From Adineta vaga (lineage: Eukaryota > Rotifera): 64,000 nucleotides of DNA. The notes below the pieces were generated by a model. It was not told the DNA's origin and ran no database searches. It saw only the letters and a program-made list of their open reading frames with translations. A program made the position numbers and the translations under genes. This document shows, piece by piece, positions 49,019 through 60,784 of this stretch (the stretch's first letter is position 1; every line of letters starts with the position of its first letter). Location of the stretch: the NCBI GenBank assembly GCA_021613535.1, contig CP075495.1, positions 2,108,001-2,172,000 of the forward strand, in the 5' to 3' direction.

Positions 49019-49055
49019 AATAAATCATTTTATGACAAAATAAAACTATTCTTGT

Positions 49056-50172
49056 TTAATCTTTTCCCAGTCGTTCTTTTCCTTGATGAAATCCACACCA
49101 AATAGGACATTTATCATCATCATCATCGTTTTTCTTCTCATCATTAAAATGAGATGAGCGACACTAAAAAAGGAAAGAATATTCAATTCCGATATTTTAT
49201 TCAGCGTTACTTACCCAAAGAATAAGATTAAGTCTTCGTCCGCTAGTTATAGGTAATGCTCTATGTCGATGATTTCCAAGATGAAGACATGCTGTACCAA
49301 CTTGATGTTCGAGAGAGAATTCTTCATCTTTTCTTGGTGCAGTGTTACTAACATGAGATGAACAGCGAACGCCTCCAAAATACAATTGACCATCAGTAAA
49401 TTCTTCACCAAGGCAAATATTTAAAGTAACAGCAGAATCATCGACATGAAAGTCAAGTTTACGATCTCTATAAAAACAGAAAAAGAAATAATCAAAAGAA
49501 TATCAGAAAGAAAGAAAGATAGTTTTTACTTGTCCATAGCATATTCTACAACAAAACCATGATGAGAATCAAGAGGAAGTGGAATATGTTTGTAAACTAA
49601 TTCTGTTAATGGTTGTACAATAGTTGTGATAAGATTAGTTAAACATTTTCCAAACCCGAAATGATCAAGAATAACACCATATTTATTCATTGAATTAGGA
49701 CGATATAATTTCAATCCGTTAGTAATAGACCATTGTTCGAAATATGCTAATTCATTGATTAATAATTGACAAAATGATACAGGTAAAAAAGTAAATGTAT
49801 ATACACCAGTTGTTTTGATCTATAAGAGAGACAAAATAAGATTTGATCAATATGAAAAATTGATTGTACTTGTTTAATAATATTCGAATCGAGTGAACCA
49901 TGTTTGAGCATTTTGAGAAGATTTTTATCAATTGGCCACTGAGAAAAATCATATAATTCAGATGATTGTGGTTTAAAATGTTCTTTGATTGTAGCCAGAT
50001 ACTTTTCCATTAGACGCTGCTCTTCACGAGAATGTTCTCGATGTTTTCGCCAACTAGTCAAGACATCTTGAAGATAAGTATCACGTCGTTCATCGGACCA
50101 GTTTGATGGTAAATGAGATGTAACGTGTTGTAAAAACGATTGCTCTTCTTCGTCATGCTTGTTTTCGGACAT
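49056..50172 (-). CDS. OGFOD2: 2-oxoglutarate/Fe(II) oxygenase, OGFOD2-like
   Basis: Four exons: 50172-49870, 49819-49530, 49467-49215 and 49163-49056; 317 residues. The C-terminal half is a prolyl-4-hydroxylase-type jelly roll. The iron facial triad is visible as HVDD (FHVDDSAVTLNICLGEEFTD) and the distal His in LGNHRHRALPITSGRRLNLILW; the Arg pair there would bind 2-oxoglutarate. GFVVEYAMDKDRKLDFHVDD closely follows the OGFOD2 pattern (GFVVKYEMDRD..). The N-terminal helical part is acidic and basic. The substrate of OGFOD2 is not known. The short final exon adds a C-terminal tail with CPIWCGFHQGKERLGKD. Confidence 0.88.
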
Positions 50173-50957
50173 ACTTGATCTTCAGTATTTCCGATCAAGA
50201 AAAGTGAACTAAACCGAGGAAGTATAACTCATAACATAAAATCTTGCGCAACCCAGAGAATCAATTGGATTGTCAAATGCTTTACCAGTTGATGGTGTCG
50301 TATATGTTTCATAAAGTAGATGTCGCTTAAAGCTTATACTTTCGCACTTTTTTATAGTCACAATGGTCATGCAAAGTAAGATATAGATATCTTCGTAAAC
50401 TTCGTAAAGAGAAAATTAAGAACGATTGGATGTAACATATAAGGAGATGCATGTTATATATGCTTCTTCATTGACAAAACAAAATCAATTATAAAGCTAA
50501 TTGTTAAATATGTGCAGAGATAAAAAAAGAGACATTGACTAACTTATTTGAAATTACTCTTCGTATAAAAACGTAGATTTGATCGATAATATAAAAAACT
50601 GATATCATCAATCTAAGTTCATTCTAAAAAATTTCAAAGAAGTATTACTTAAATTCTTTGATGAATAATCGTGATATATTCAAAGTCCAGAAGAATCTTT
50701 ATTTTCTTTCCTCGTCATTTACTGATACGGCCTGTAACCTAGTGTTTGCTCTTTGTTGATAAAGATAAAAAGAAAGATGTAGAGATGTGCTTCTAAAGTG
50801 AAGATAACAGATATATAAAGATCGACGCAATAGCAGCAAAACATTAGTATATTAAGAGAACATTCGTCTTTACTTTGTTTTGCATATAAGCACGTATATT
50901 TTAGCAATCTTCTTCCTTCCAAACTTTTTCAGATTATTTGTGTACACCCATTCTAAG
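50173..50957. other. Intergenic region
   Basis: AT-rich spacer between opposite-strand starts of the OGFOD2-like gene and the mucin-like gene. No feature is recognised. Confidence 0.55.
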
Positions 50958-51910
50958 ATGCATTTCAATTCATTGTTATTTACTGCTTTTATTGCACTTT
51001 GCTGCGTCAATACCGCTTCTGCAGGCATCTTTGGTGTAGACTGCCAATGTCTCTGCTGTGTACCAGAAAAAAGAATTAATAATTGCGCAACAATAAGTAT
51101 GGGATCAGTTCATGTTGATGCCAATGTTTGTGATTTAAACCAGTGTGTTCGTGTATGTAAAGATTTATATCCTTTCTGTGAAGAAAGCAAAGGAACTGTA
51201 CAATCAACATGCACAGACACGTAAGTACATACTTATATGCATGATTTGACCATATGTATATTTATCGCTTTAATCTTTTACAGAACTGGAGGATCATCAA
51301 GTACCGTTCCATCTTCAACAACAGCAGCACCCAGTACCACTGTAACTCCATCGACGACAGCATCGACGCCATTGTTAACAACTACTTCGACTGAGGGAAG
51401 TTCCTACTGCATCAACATCTACAGCTGCCCCATCAACATCTACAGCTGCCCCATCAACATCTACAGCTGCCCCATCAACATCAACAGCTGCCCCATCAAC
51501 ATCTACAGCTGCCCCATCAACATCAACAGCTGCCCCATCAACATCTACAGCTGCCCCATCAACATCTACAGCTGCCCCATCAACATCTACAGCTGCCCCA
51601 TCATCATCAACAGCTGCCCCATCATCATCAACAGCTGCCCCATCATCATCTACAGCCGCCCCATCATCATCTACAGCCGCCCCATCATCATCTACAGCCG
51701 CCCCATCGTCTTCAACTGGTGGACCAACATCATCTGAGATGCCTACAAAGTAGGATTAGAAATCATTACTATTGATAATATGCATTCTATATTGTTTTTT
51801 CATTTTATAGTACTACAACAAAACCATCAAGCGGCGTCTCAGTAAAATCTATTTTTCAAATGTCGGACTTTGTTCTTTTTACTGTTATACTTATGTTTTT
51901 ATGTGCGTAA
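50958..51910 (+). CDS. Cys-rich mucin-like surface protein, probable GPI anchor, with internal frame change
   Basis: Three exons, 50958-51220, 51284-51749 and 51811-51910. Exon 1 encodes a signal peptide (FNSLLFTAFIALCCVNTASA) and a compact Cys-rich domain (CQCLCC, C at NNCATI, VCDLNQCVRVCKDLYPFC). Exon 2 starts with a Ser/Thr/Pro linker and then a 14-unit 21-nt repeat. Exon 3 ends in a hydrophobic tail (DFVLFTVILMFLCA), typical of GPI attachment. The repeat reads as Ala-Ala-Pro-Ser-Thr-Ser-Thr, and exon 3 is in frame with that reading, but exon 1 and the first part of exon 2 are one frame off. As written, translation instead gives INIYSCP-type repeats and stops at 51735-51737. The original gene was almost certainly a heavily O-glycosylated surface mucin. 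The lesion may be real or an assembly slip. Confidence 0.7.
51409..51711 (+). repeat. 21-nt coding minisatellite, 14 units
   Basis: GCTGCCCCA or GCCGCCCCA recurs exactly every 21 nt at 51424, 51445, 51466 and so on to 51697. Units vary at the linker (TCAACATCTACA, TCAACATCAACA, TCATCATCAACA, TCATCATCTACA) in blocks, as expected from local unit duplication. Because 21 is a multiple of three, two frames stay open across the whole array. Confidence 0.95.
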
Positions 51911-52565
51911 ACAAATGTGAAACAAAATTTTGAAAGCATATCTTTTTTTTGACTTATCGAAGAAATAACAATAAATTATCATCTATTATATGCAACTTAT
52001 ATAAATACTTATAAGTTGTCTACCATCAAAGGATCTTTTTATGAATACAAACAAAGATTTCATATTTCTTTTCATAAGAAAATATTACATTTGTCTGATT
52101 GAACTATATCAATGAAGTACTTAATTATTTATGAAGAAGATGAAAAATTATCCATGATTATCAGTTTAAATAGATGCATAAAGTTCTGTTGTCATCTTTC
52201 GATGAAATATATTGACTTGTAAGAAATCATTTATTAATATACAAAACTAAGGTATATTCAGAATCAATGTATAACCATGTAAACAACGCTTGAATTATAT
52301 AAATATCAATTTCAATTTCGCAACTAAAGTATAATACTTGAACCAATATTATCTATAGAATCTTTCGTCAAATCAAAGACAAATACTCAGCTTAGTATCG
52401 TTATGGTTTTAGAAGAAATAACAATGCGCATATTCTCAAATAATAGTAAATAAGAAGGCTTATTCTGACGTATATACAGACTTATAACAACCACATATGG
52501 TGAAATATGTGGCAACATAGTTTTATATAAAAAAATTCATTTATTGAAGTTTTGTACTATTTACC
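51911..52565. other. Intergenic region between mucin-like gene and its decayed copy
   Basis: AT-rich spacer with no coding potential seen. Confidence 0.55.
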
Positions 52566-53286
52566 ATGAATTTATCGTCGTGTCAATGTGCACTTCTAGT
52601 TGCACTATTATAAATCAATTCTGTTCATACAAGTACAAAGTATTTCAAATGTCAATGTACTTGCTGCATGACTATGACACCAATAACTTGTTCTTTACTA
52701 CCATCAATCTCAATTGTGTTACAAGAAGATAGTTGTAGAAGAATACAATATCGTGATATTTGTCAAGAAAAATAATCGTCTAGTTGCCAGTTAAATAATG
52801 GAGTAGTCAATGGAAGTTGCTTTCACTCTAATAAGTAAGTCAATTGTGTTCGGAGATAAGATCAATGAAATGTATGTTATAAAGAATGCAAATATTTGAT
52901 TCTCCTATATTAAATAAAGCGTTAACGACGTCCACGACTAGAAAGTATGGTGCAAAACTTATCAAAATCTTATACGACTACATATCTTATGTATTTCTTT
53001 TAATTGGTATAGAATAAGGACGAATTCTACTGGAAGAACCGTTCTATCTACTTCCAGACTTAGGAACACAAAAACTTTGTTCCCTACTTTCAAAACAAGC
53101 AAACATAGTAATGTAATGGATAGCAAAACTACCATTGCATCTACTGCCTATACCAACACTGTAAAATGGTAACATATTTAAAAAGATATCCTGTTTTCAG
53201 ATAAATTTATTGATTGTGTTATTTTTAGGACTACGGTATTATCAGTAGCTTTTGGCTGTGAAGAAATTAGAAGTATATATATCTAG
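52566..53286 (+). pseudogene. Decayed paralogue of the Cys-rich mucin-like gene
   Basis: The exon structure and phases copy those of the intact neighbour: exon 1 52566-52834 (ends phase 2), exon 2 53013-53168 and exon 3 53229-53286. Exon 1 encodes a signal-like stretch and the Cys pattern KCQCTCC.., matching DCQCLCC of the neighbour, then further Cys. Exon 2 begins with a TNSTGRTVLSTS-type Ser/Thr stretch where the intact gene has TGGSSSTVPSS. Two in-frame stops break exon 1: TAA at 52611-52613, inside the signal peptide, and TAA at 52773-52775. The 21-nt repeat is absent. Tandem duplication followed by loss is the simplest reading. Confidence 0.6.
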
Positions 53287-53933
53287 TCTCAAAGATAATA
53301 TTATAAAAACTGACTTCTATTGTATTTTGTATAATCGAACTACAAAAAATTGAACATGTATGAACGATTTAGAAGAATAGTATAAAAATCGCATTGTTAT
53401 TTTCTTTAACTTCATTCCAAATAGTAACAGTCGTTGTTATTGTTAACCATTCTTTATCGAATATGTGTTAAATTACGTGGATAAATATTCAAAAGAGTTT
53501 CTAATACATTCAAGATTGCATTCGTATAGTAATGATCATATAACAACAGCATGTATCGTCTCATCTACGATATGATCTCGTATAAGAGATATAAATCACT
53601 AAAACAAACCCTCAGCATCCACTAAATGAGATTATAATGTCATTTTGAATATCGAAGAGTAGTTTTTATACATGTACTTCTATGGGTTAAGGACCTGTAA
53701 AAAGTTTCACGAAGATTCGATGCACCATGTTGTAAATCGATTTTGGATGGGGGAGGCCTTAAGATGTCAAACCTAGAAGTGACTGACAACATATGCTCCA
53801 TACAGCATCTCTTTCATCTGATTTAATTTGTTTTCAAAAACACAATCGTTTTTTATATTTATATATATCTTGACAAATATAATCGAGATTGATTTATATT
53901 GAAAAACATGAAAAGAAGAGATGACATTTTATT
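53287..53933. other. Intergenic region
   Basis: AT-rich spacer with (AT)n near 53860-53870; no gene is seen. Confidence 0.55.
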
Positions 53934-56727
53934 TTAACCATCTAATTTCAATAGATCTAGAAGTAGTGTTTTCAAATAACGAGCTTCGTAGGCGACGGTA
54001 TTCTTTCCCCCATGAATTGGTTTATTTGTCAATGGTGAAACGAAATTCGCTTTAACATCTCGACCCCAACCTATAATCAAACAACGTTTAATTAATTTAT
54101 AGACAAAACCCAGATACTTACTTTCGCAATGACTTAAGAAATGTAACATTTCCATGAGAACTTGATCGCGAATAACTACCGAATGACGTGCCATATTTTC
54201 AAAAAGTGATAGAAAACATCGTTTTGTATAAAACCATGTATCTGTTCCAAGTTTCTTTTGATAAGGTTCCAACGATTTCATAACACGTGATATACCAAAT
54301 TCAAAATTATTTTTTGCACAATAAAGTGTTCTAGAAAAGATACAATATCATATTATTTTACGGTAAAACAAACTTTCTTATTTCTGTTTTATATTACCCA
54401 ATTACAAGATTGACAATACATAAATGGAACACCTTTTTTTCCGGTGTTTCAAATGGTAATTTATCTTCTTCACGTTCGATTTTACGCATTAATTCTTCAG
54501 CCTATTGAAAGATCAAATAATCCATGTAACGTATAGAAAACGAGTTTTAAACTACATACTTCTTCGTTTTGACTTGTCATTATATGACTAACACAAAGAT
54601 TAGCCAAAACAATTGGACTAACGGATAATAACTAAAAAAGAAAGGTAACCAATTAATTAAAAATGTATCGATCAAATCTCTTACATTATCTTCATGTTTC
54701 TTGACAATAGGCTCATAGAAACCAACTAAAATAAAAGACAATGCTATTTCCATCATAAATTATGAATTAAAACTTACTAGCTTCTCGGTATTTATTATCT
54801 TGCATGAATAGAACATGTGCAACCTAAATAAATTCAAATAATTAGAATTAATCAATTGATTATAAAGTTTTTAAAATTTACATTTAATTTCCATATTTCA
54901 TTATCATTACAAAATTCTACTGATTTTCGAAAGATTTTTTCAACAGCATTATAATTTTCTTGTAACCAATAGATATTTGCTTGTGCCATCAATACTGGTA
55001 CATATCTAAATTTATCATACTCAATAGAAAATAAAATCAATCATCTTCTAGTCAAAATAATACTTTTCTAAAGTTGTATCGTATTCTTGAACTTTCTTCT
55101 TAACTTGTTCATCTTTTTGTGATCGTCGATTTTCTTGTACTTCTTTAACTAATCGACGTAATTGTTCAATTAATGTTCCAGCTAGATCATCGAATTTTTT
55201 AAATGCCGCTTCCGGTGCTGTTTGTTGAACAATTTTAGCTTCAATAAAATCGTAGATATATGGTTCCATATATTTGAATGTCATATCCGTATTTTCTGCC
55301 AAAAGATCAGCAGCAAAATCATAATACTTAAAAAAGAAAATTTATCGGTAGTTATGTTATATACGAATAATCAATACGAACTTCATATTTTAAATATAAA
55401 AGACAAAGATTAACAAATGTTTCGGGTGGAAAACTTTCACCACCAATTAAAAATGTTAATTTAGCAAAACCACCTGATGGATCTTCATCCATATTCATAA
55501 TAGCTAGATTATGTAATGTAATCGGATCAAGTTCACTGACATTTCGAGGTGGCATATCTGTTAAAGCTTCTCGTGCAGCGGCATCTAGATGAAAATATGA
55601 AATAAATTCGAAAAATCTTTTTTCAATAATTAACAAACAATTTTTTAGTAAAAATTCGATTGCAGCACGTAAATTAAAGGCTTCAACAAGTGTCGATTCT
55701 TGTAATGTATTTGTATTACCAACAGATGTTATATCAATTCCTTCGGTTTGCATTCCAATACTTAATTCTAAAGAAAATCAATTGATTAAAGTAAATCCAA
55801 GAATATCTTCTTCATACCTGGATAATCTTTAATTCCTTTTTCAACAATTGCACCCAAATGTTGTACAGCTTGTGCATATTGTTTTAATTCATAATGACAA
55901 AGAGCTATGTTATACCACACTTCTATAAAAGACACTTTTCATATATTGTCCATTTGAAAAACAAATGACATTACTTGAATTATAACCAGTTAATTGTTGA
56001 GCTTTCGTAAAATATTTCAAAGCTTCATCAAATTTACCTTCCTTATATAAAACACAACCAGTATTGATAACTGTATCTGGATCATCATCATTACATTGAT
56101 CAATATAACTCTAATTAGAGAACAGACAAATATGAAGAAGTAATAACTAGAAATGCATTTTGATTGGTTTGCTTTACCTGACTCGCTTTGACATCTTCTT
56201 TAGCATAACAGATTGCTGCTTGAAGCTTTCGTACCTAAAACAAATTTGTTTATGACAATATAATCATTTTCAATTAAAAATATGTTATTACGAACATTAT
56301 TCAACAATGATGGTTGTTCAATTTGATTCAAAACTCTCAGAGCTTCATCATGAAGAGCACATTTATAAAGTGATTGTCCATATGAAAATTTATAATCATC
56401 AACTTCAGGTGCAATTTGTACAAGTTGTTCATAACAATCAGCTGCTTGTGTAAAATCCTGGGAATAATAATAACAATAGGCCAATAATGATAATGTTGGA
56501 CGACACTAAAATGAAAATAAAATCAGATTTATTTGAACATTTGATTTCGTTATCCTACACGAGGTTGACTTTGATTTTGATAGCTGAGAACATTGATTGC
56601 TTGTTGATATTTTTTATCGCGAATCTTAAAGAAATGTTCGAATAGTAAATGAAAAAGAAATATTTGTTCATTTTACCAAGGAATAAACTTTGGACGTCAT
56701 GTCCGTATTTGCACTATCGTAGTCCAT
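53934..56727 (-). CDS. IFT70: Intraflagellar transport protein 70 (TTC30)
   Basis: Sixteen exons: 56727-56677, 56624-56559, 56505-56296, 56234-56178, 56110-55975, 55922-55818, 55767-55639, 55584-55382, 55326-55064, 55005-54882, 54823-54778, 54725-54685, 54631-54560, 54501-54398, 54330-54122 and 54070-53934. They give 650 residues with consistent phases, against about 665 in human TTC30. TPR-type repeats run throughout (LLAYCYYYSQDFTQAADCYE, VWYNIALCHYELKQYAQAV). Family landmarks: MQTEGIDITSVGNT, AREALTDMPPR, PITLHNLAIMNMDEDP, PVLMAQANIYWLQENYNAVE, IFRKSVEFCND and VMKSLEPYQKKLGTDTW. IFT70 is an IFT-B core component needed for cilium assembly and tubulin polyglycylation/glutamylation-related transport. 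The gene is complete. Confidence 0.95.
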
Positions 56728-57156
56728 GTTGAAATTGATTCAGAATATTGTCTAAAATATTTGAAGTTATTAGAGTTGTGAGACGTATGTAAAATACACC
56801 ATTATTCTATCATGTGTTGTTGTGCAGCGTTGGTAACAAACATTGACGATTTGAAAATCTTGATTTGAACTAAAGAATTTCAATTAAAATAGATTTTTGT
56901 TTTCTTTGAAAAATCTTAATTATCATCTTAAATAGTATGATTTTGTTTTATTTTCAATTAAATATTCATATAGGATGTAGCGTCATGAATACGATTGTAT
57001 GAAAAAATAGACCAATCAGATAACATTTGTCTATTTTATCAGTAATAGCAAATAGTAGTTCAGTTAGTGTTTTTACCTAGAAAACAGACAAGTATGTGAA
57101 TATCTTTTATTCGAACAAAGTTCATTATTGATAATTTTCGATTCTTTTTTATTAGT
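56728..57156. other. Divergent intergenic region (IFT70 / SLC37)
   Basis: About 430 nt between opposite-strand start codons. AATATTTTAG on the minus strand about 25 nt before the IFT70 ATG, and TTTTTTATTAG just before the SLC37 ATG, are acceptor-like. No coding frame is seen. Confidence 0.5.
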
Positions 57157-59361
57157 ATGCATACGAATATTAATAGTATCCGAGAAACGAATGAAGATAT
57201 AGATGCTCAAATTGTTCAACCACGATCGAAAAGTCGATACACATTTTACCATCTGAGTACATTTCTTTTAACATTTATTAGGTAAATGAATTTGAAATCA
57301 ATTCAATGTAGAATATAAGATCATTTCATTTCTATTAGTTATGCAATGTTACATGCAGCTCGAAAAGTCTTTTCAAATGTAAAATCAACTATGGCAGAAG
57401 AATGGAGTGCACTTCCAAATCAAACATTGAATCCAATTAAACCCGATGATGTATAAGAATATGAATTATATAATAAACCATGCTAGAAGATTTCTTTTTC
57501 TTTAGATTTGGAATCAACTCGTCTTTATAACTCACCAAACGATGCCACTATTTTCTTAGGTGTTCTTGACGCAGTATTTATGTTCTCCTATTCAACAGTG
57601 AGTCAATAGAGATAGGATAGTTATAAGCAACTTATTTCTTTTATATTAGGGACTATTTATTAGTGGTATTCTTGGCGATCGGTAAGAAAGAAATGTTTGG
57701 AATTTTGATTATTATTTACTAACTTATCTTGCTTGCTAAACAGATTCGATCTTCGAATTGTTCTTTGTCTTGGAATGGTTGTGACTTCTATTGTGGTATG
57801 ATTGGAAAATTTTCATTTCCAATAAATCTAGATTATTATTTTATTCATAGATTTTTCTATTTGGTGTACTCAGTGAATGGTTACATATCTATTCTGTAGC
57901 TTGGTATGTGTCTTTTTGGATTCTTAATGGTTTAGCACAATCAACTGGTTGGCCATGTGTAGTTGCTATCATGGGCAATTGGTTTGGAAAAGAAGGTCGC
58001 GGTCTTATATTTGGAGTTTGGAGTGCATGTGCTTCAGTTGGAAATATATTTGGTGCAGCACTAGCAGCAACATTTCTAACCTATGGTTATGAATATGCAT
58101 TTCTTGTTTGTTGCGTATTGTTAATTTGTTGTGCTATCATATGTTTCTTTGCTATTATTCCTGCACCAGAAGATATTGGTATGTATCTCGATGATTGACA
58201 AGTTTTGAAAAAACATATTCAATCATGTTTAGGTTTGGGAAAAAAAGAAAATCATGCTGTAATTTCGGGTAAGATTGTCTATGATAGAAATGTACGTAAA
58301 ATAAGAGATATTTTTATCATTGTTAAGAAACAACAGCAGCTGTTGTTAACGATGACGATAATGTAAATGAAGAAACTGAATTAATTACAAAAACAGATCA
58401 ATCAACGAATAAACCAATTACATTTTGGCGTGCATGGTTTTTACCCGGTGTATTTATGGTAAAATTCAAATTTTCCTCTTAAATGAAACGTCTTGTTTCT
58501 TTTATTTAGTATTCAATATGTTATGCATGTTTGAAATTAGTCAATTGTAAATAAATTGAAACTTATCCTAGATTATATTAAGTCGAATTGTTTTGTTAAC
58601 TAGATTCTTTCTTCTTTTGGCTTCCATTTTATTTACATTCGAAATTTAGTTGGCAAGAATCTGATGCTGATCTTCTCTCAACATTATATGATGTTGGTGG
58701 TATTATTGGAGGTATTGTTGGTGGTCTTCTTTCTGTAAGTTTGTTTAGAAACAATTGAAATGAATCATTCAATATTTTTCAAATAGGATCTGATTGGTTT
58801 TCGATCCATTGTTGTCGTTCCAACATTACTTCTTGCTATTCCAACTTTATTTATCTTTAGTGGTAAGTTCGTTTTGTATCATTGATATGTCAAAACCTTG
58901 TTTGTTATTTATGTTTAGGTTTACCTAATAATAAAGCTTTGAATGGTTTCATCATGACAGTCACTGGTGTATTTATAGGTGGTCCAGCTAATATGATTAG
59001 TGCTGCGATTACTGCTGATCTTGGTCGTCAAGAAGTTTTAGCTGCTAGTGATCAAGCTTTATCAACAGTAACTGGTATTGTCGATGGAACTGGAAGTTTC
59101 GGTGCAGCCATTGGTCAAGTATTAATTCCAGTTATACAAAAACAATGGAATGATTGGCGATTTGTTTTCTATTTCTTTGTTCTAATGGTACGTCTATGAC
59201 CTTTTTTCTTCGATAGATTCATTGATTTTTCTTCGCATATAGACATTCTAACCTGTTGTTGTATTCTACCATTATTTATTCGTGAATGCATATTGGTTGG
59301 TACTAAAATAAAAGCTCGGTTTACATCTCGTCGACAACAACATTATAATACAATCGAATGA
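57157..59361 (+). CDS. SLC37: SLC37-family sugar-phosphate/phosphate exchanger
   Basis: Thirteen exons, from 57157-57281 to 59243-59361, encode about 500 residues of an MFS transporter like SLC37A1/A2, ER glycerol/glucose-6-phosphate:phosphate antiporters. Seen: LLTFISYAMLHAARKVFSNVKS (TM1 and the RK signature), GLFISGILGDRFDLRIVLCLG, GLAQSTGWPCVVAIMGNWFGKEGRGLIFGVWSACASVGNI, a hydrophilic central loop and FFFWLPFYLHSKFSWQESDA. Later come LYDVGGIIGGIVGGLLS and ALSTVTGIVDGTGSFGAAIG. Exon 2 to 3 is unclear: the natural donor at 57451 leaves the frame off by one, while an alternative donor GTGCAC at 57407 keeps frame. The end of exon 12 uses a weak donor (GTCTAT at 59192) for phase. Confidence 0.88.
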
Positions 59362-60064
59362 ACAAAACATTCTTCTCTAACAAACAAACAAATTTAATTT
59401 AATCGATTTTTCTGTGCAATGTGCTACTAGTTTTCTTTCTTCGTGATACATGTGTGTGTGAAGATTATTTTCGCTAAAAATATGTGCTTATTTTTGCTAC
59501 TAATTGCAGATTAAAGAATAATGAAGAGATTATGCTATAATTGAAAAGAACAAATACATGTGTCAACGATGACAAAAGAGTACGGAATTTCCTTATACTG
59601 TACTTGAAGATTATGTGAATTGATGTAAAAAGAATATTACATGACAATCAATGTCAACAAAATCATGGAAACTATTTTCATCTTTTGTTATCACTTGAAA
59701 TCAAAAAGTTTATCTTTCGAGAACTCGACTAAAAATAAAATAATTGTCTTTTTTCTTCGTTTTATAAATTGAGTGGGAGAGACAATTGTTATTTTCAGAC
59801 GATATATTTATTTGTTACTGATTCACATATCAATTGTATGAAAAATATCGATGATTCATGTAAATAACATTACACCTGTTGTTATTTTGTTTTGTATTTA
59901 ACTTATTTATTTGCGTTTCATGGTATGTAAAACTGCTCGAGAGCAATGAGTAAATATTTGATAACGAGAACGGTATCAGTTCTGTTAGCATTATATAGTC
60001 GATTGTATATATGTCTCGGTAATCGATATAATGTCTTTTTCTTTCGATAGATTTTAAAGTAACA
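59362..60064. other. Intergenic region
   Basis: AT-rich spacer; TTTTTCTTTCGATAG ending at 60050 lies 14 nt before the next ATG and is a candidate trans-splice or 5'-UTR acceptor. The 153-codon minus-strand frame at 59830-60291 overlaps the inhibitor gene and looks like an antisense shadow. Confidence 0.5.
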
Positions 60065-60340
60065 ATGAGTGGTGGATGCTGTGATTTACGCAGGCGTTGG
60101 GATGATTTAGTTGGCAAATCAGAGAAAGAAGCTTTGGAAACAATTAAACGTGATGGTAAGAAAATGAGGATGAACGAAATAAGAAAATATTGATTTTTGT
60201 TTATGAATATAGGAGAACGAAATATTGAAGTCGTCAATGATGGTACACCAGAAGCCGATGCAGCAATTAAAAGTGGTGTTGTACGTGTCATTTTAGATGA
60301 AAAGAAAAATGTAAAATATCCACCACTTCGACAAGATTAA
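60065..60340 (+). CDS. Potato inhibitor I / eglin-type serine protease inhibitor
   Basis: Two exons, 60065-60155 and 60213-60340, encode 72 residues, the usual size. Seen: the family's opening W..LVGKS..EA (RWDDLVGKSEKEALETIKRD), the binding-loop strand EVVNDGTPEADAAIKSG and VVRVILDEKKNVKYPP, matching the RVRV....V...P end. No signal peptide is present, so the protein is likely intracellular. Members inhibit subtilisin- and chymotrypsin-like proteases through an exposed loop. By alignment to eglin c (GSPVTLD) the P1 position would be Asp in GTPEADA, which is unusual. One extra residue in the loop makes that placement uncertain. The family is patchy in animals (leeches, molluscs and others). 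Confidence 0.8.
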
Positions 60341-60784
60341 TCAAAACGACATTTATATATTCAATATCGAACAATTATTTTTAAAGATTTCCTTTGAACT
60401 TCTTTAGACTATATCTGATCCGTTGGGAATCCTTATTCGATTATTTTAAGCATAGTTTCTTCTCTGTAAGATTTCGTGTAAAAATAAAAGTTTAATTTAA
60501 TATATTTCTTGACATATCGTCTAAGATTGTCATAGTAATGATGTACCTTAAGGAAATTTTCTCTAGTGATACAATACCATCTTTAATCTGATGTAATTAG
60601 TAGGTCTATATGATCTTGTGATAATGAATATTATTACTTTATGTCAGCAGTATGTTATTAAGACATATAGGTATCCTGGTGATTGTATAGATAATTCGAA
60701 TAAGCAAAGTTATATTTTATTTTTATAAATCATATGAATATTATTGAAAATGTTTATACGAAAAAAGAACCCCAATCCGTTCTT
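60341..60784. other. Convergent intergenic region
   Basis: AT-rich spacer between the inhibitor gene and the 3' end of the Kv-beta gene; AATAAA-type signals occur (for example near 60484). No gene is seen. Confidence 0.5.

Noticed and set aside
59830-60291. 153-codon minus-strand frame
   Set aside because: Lies antisense to the protease inhibitor gene and its intron; composition is typical of an antisense shadow.
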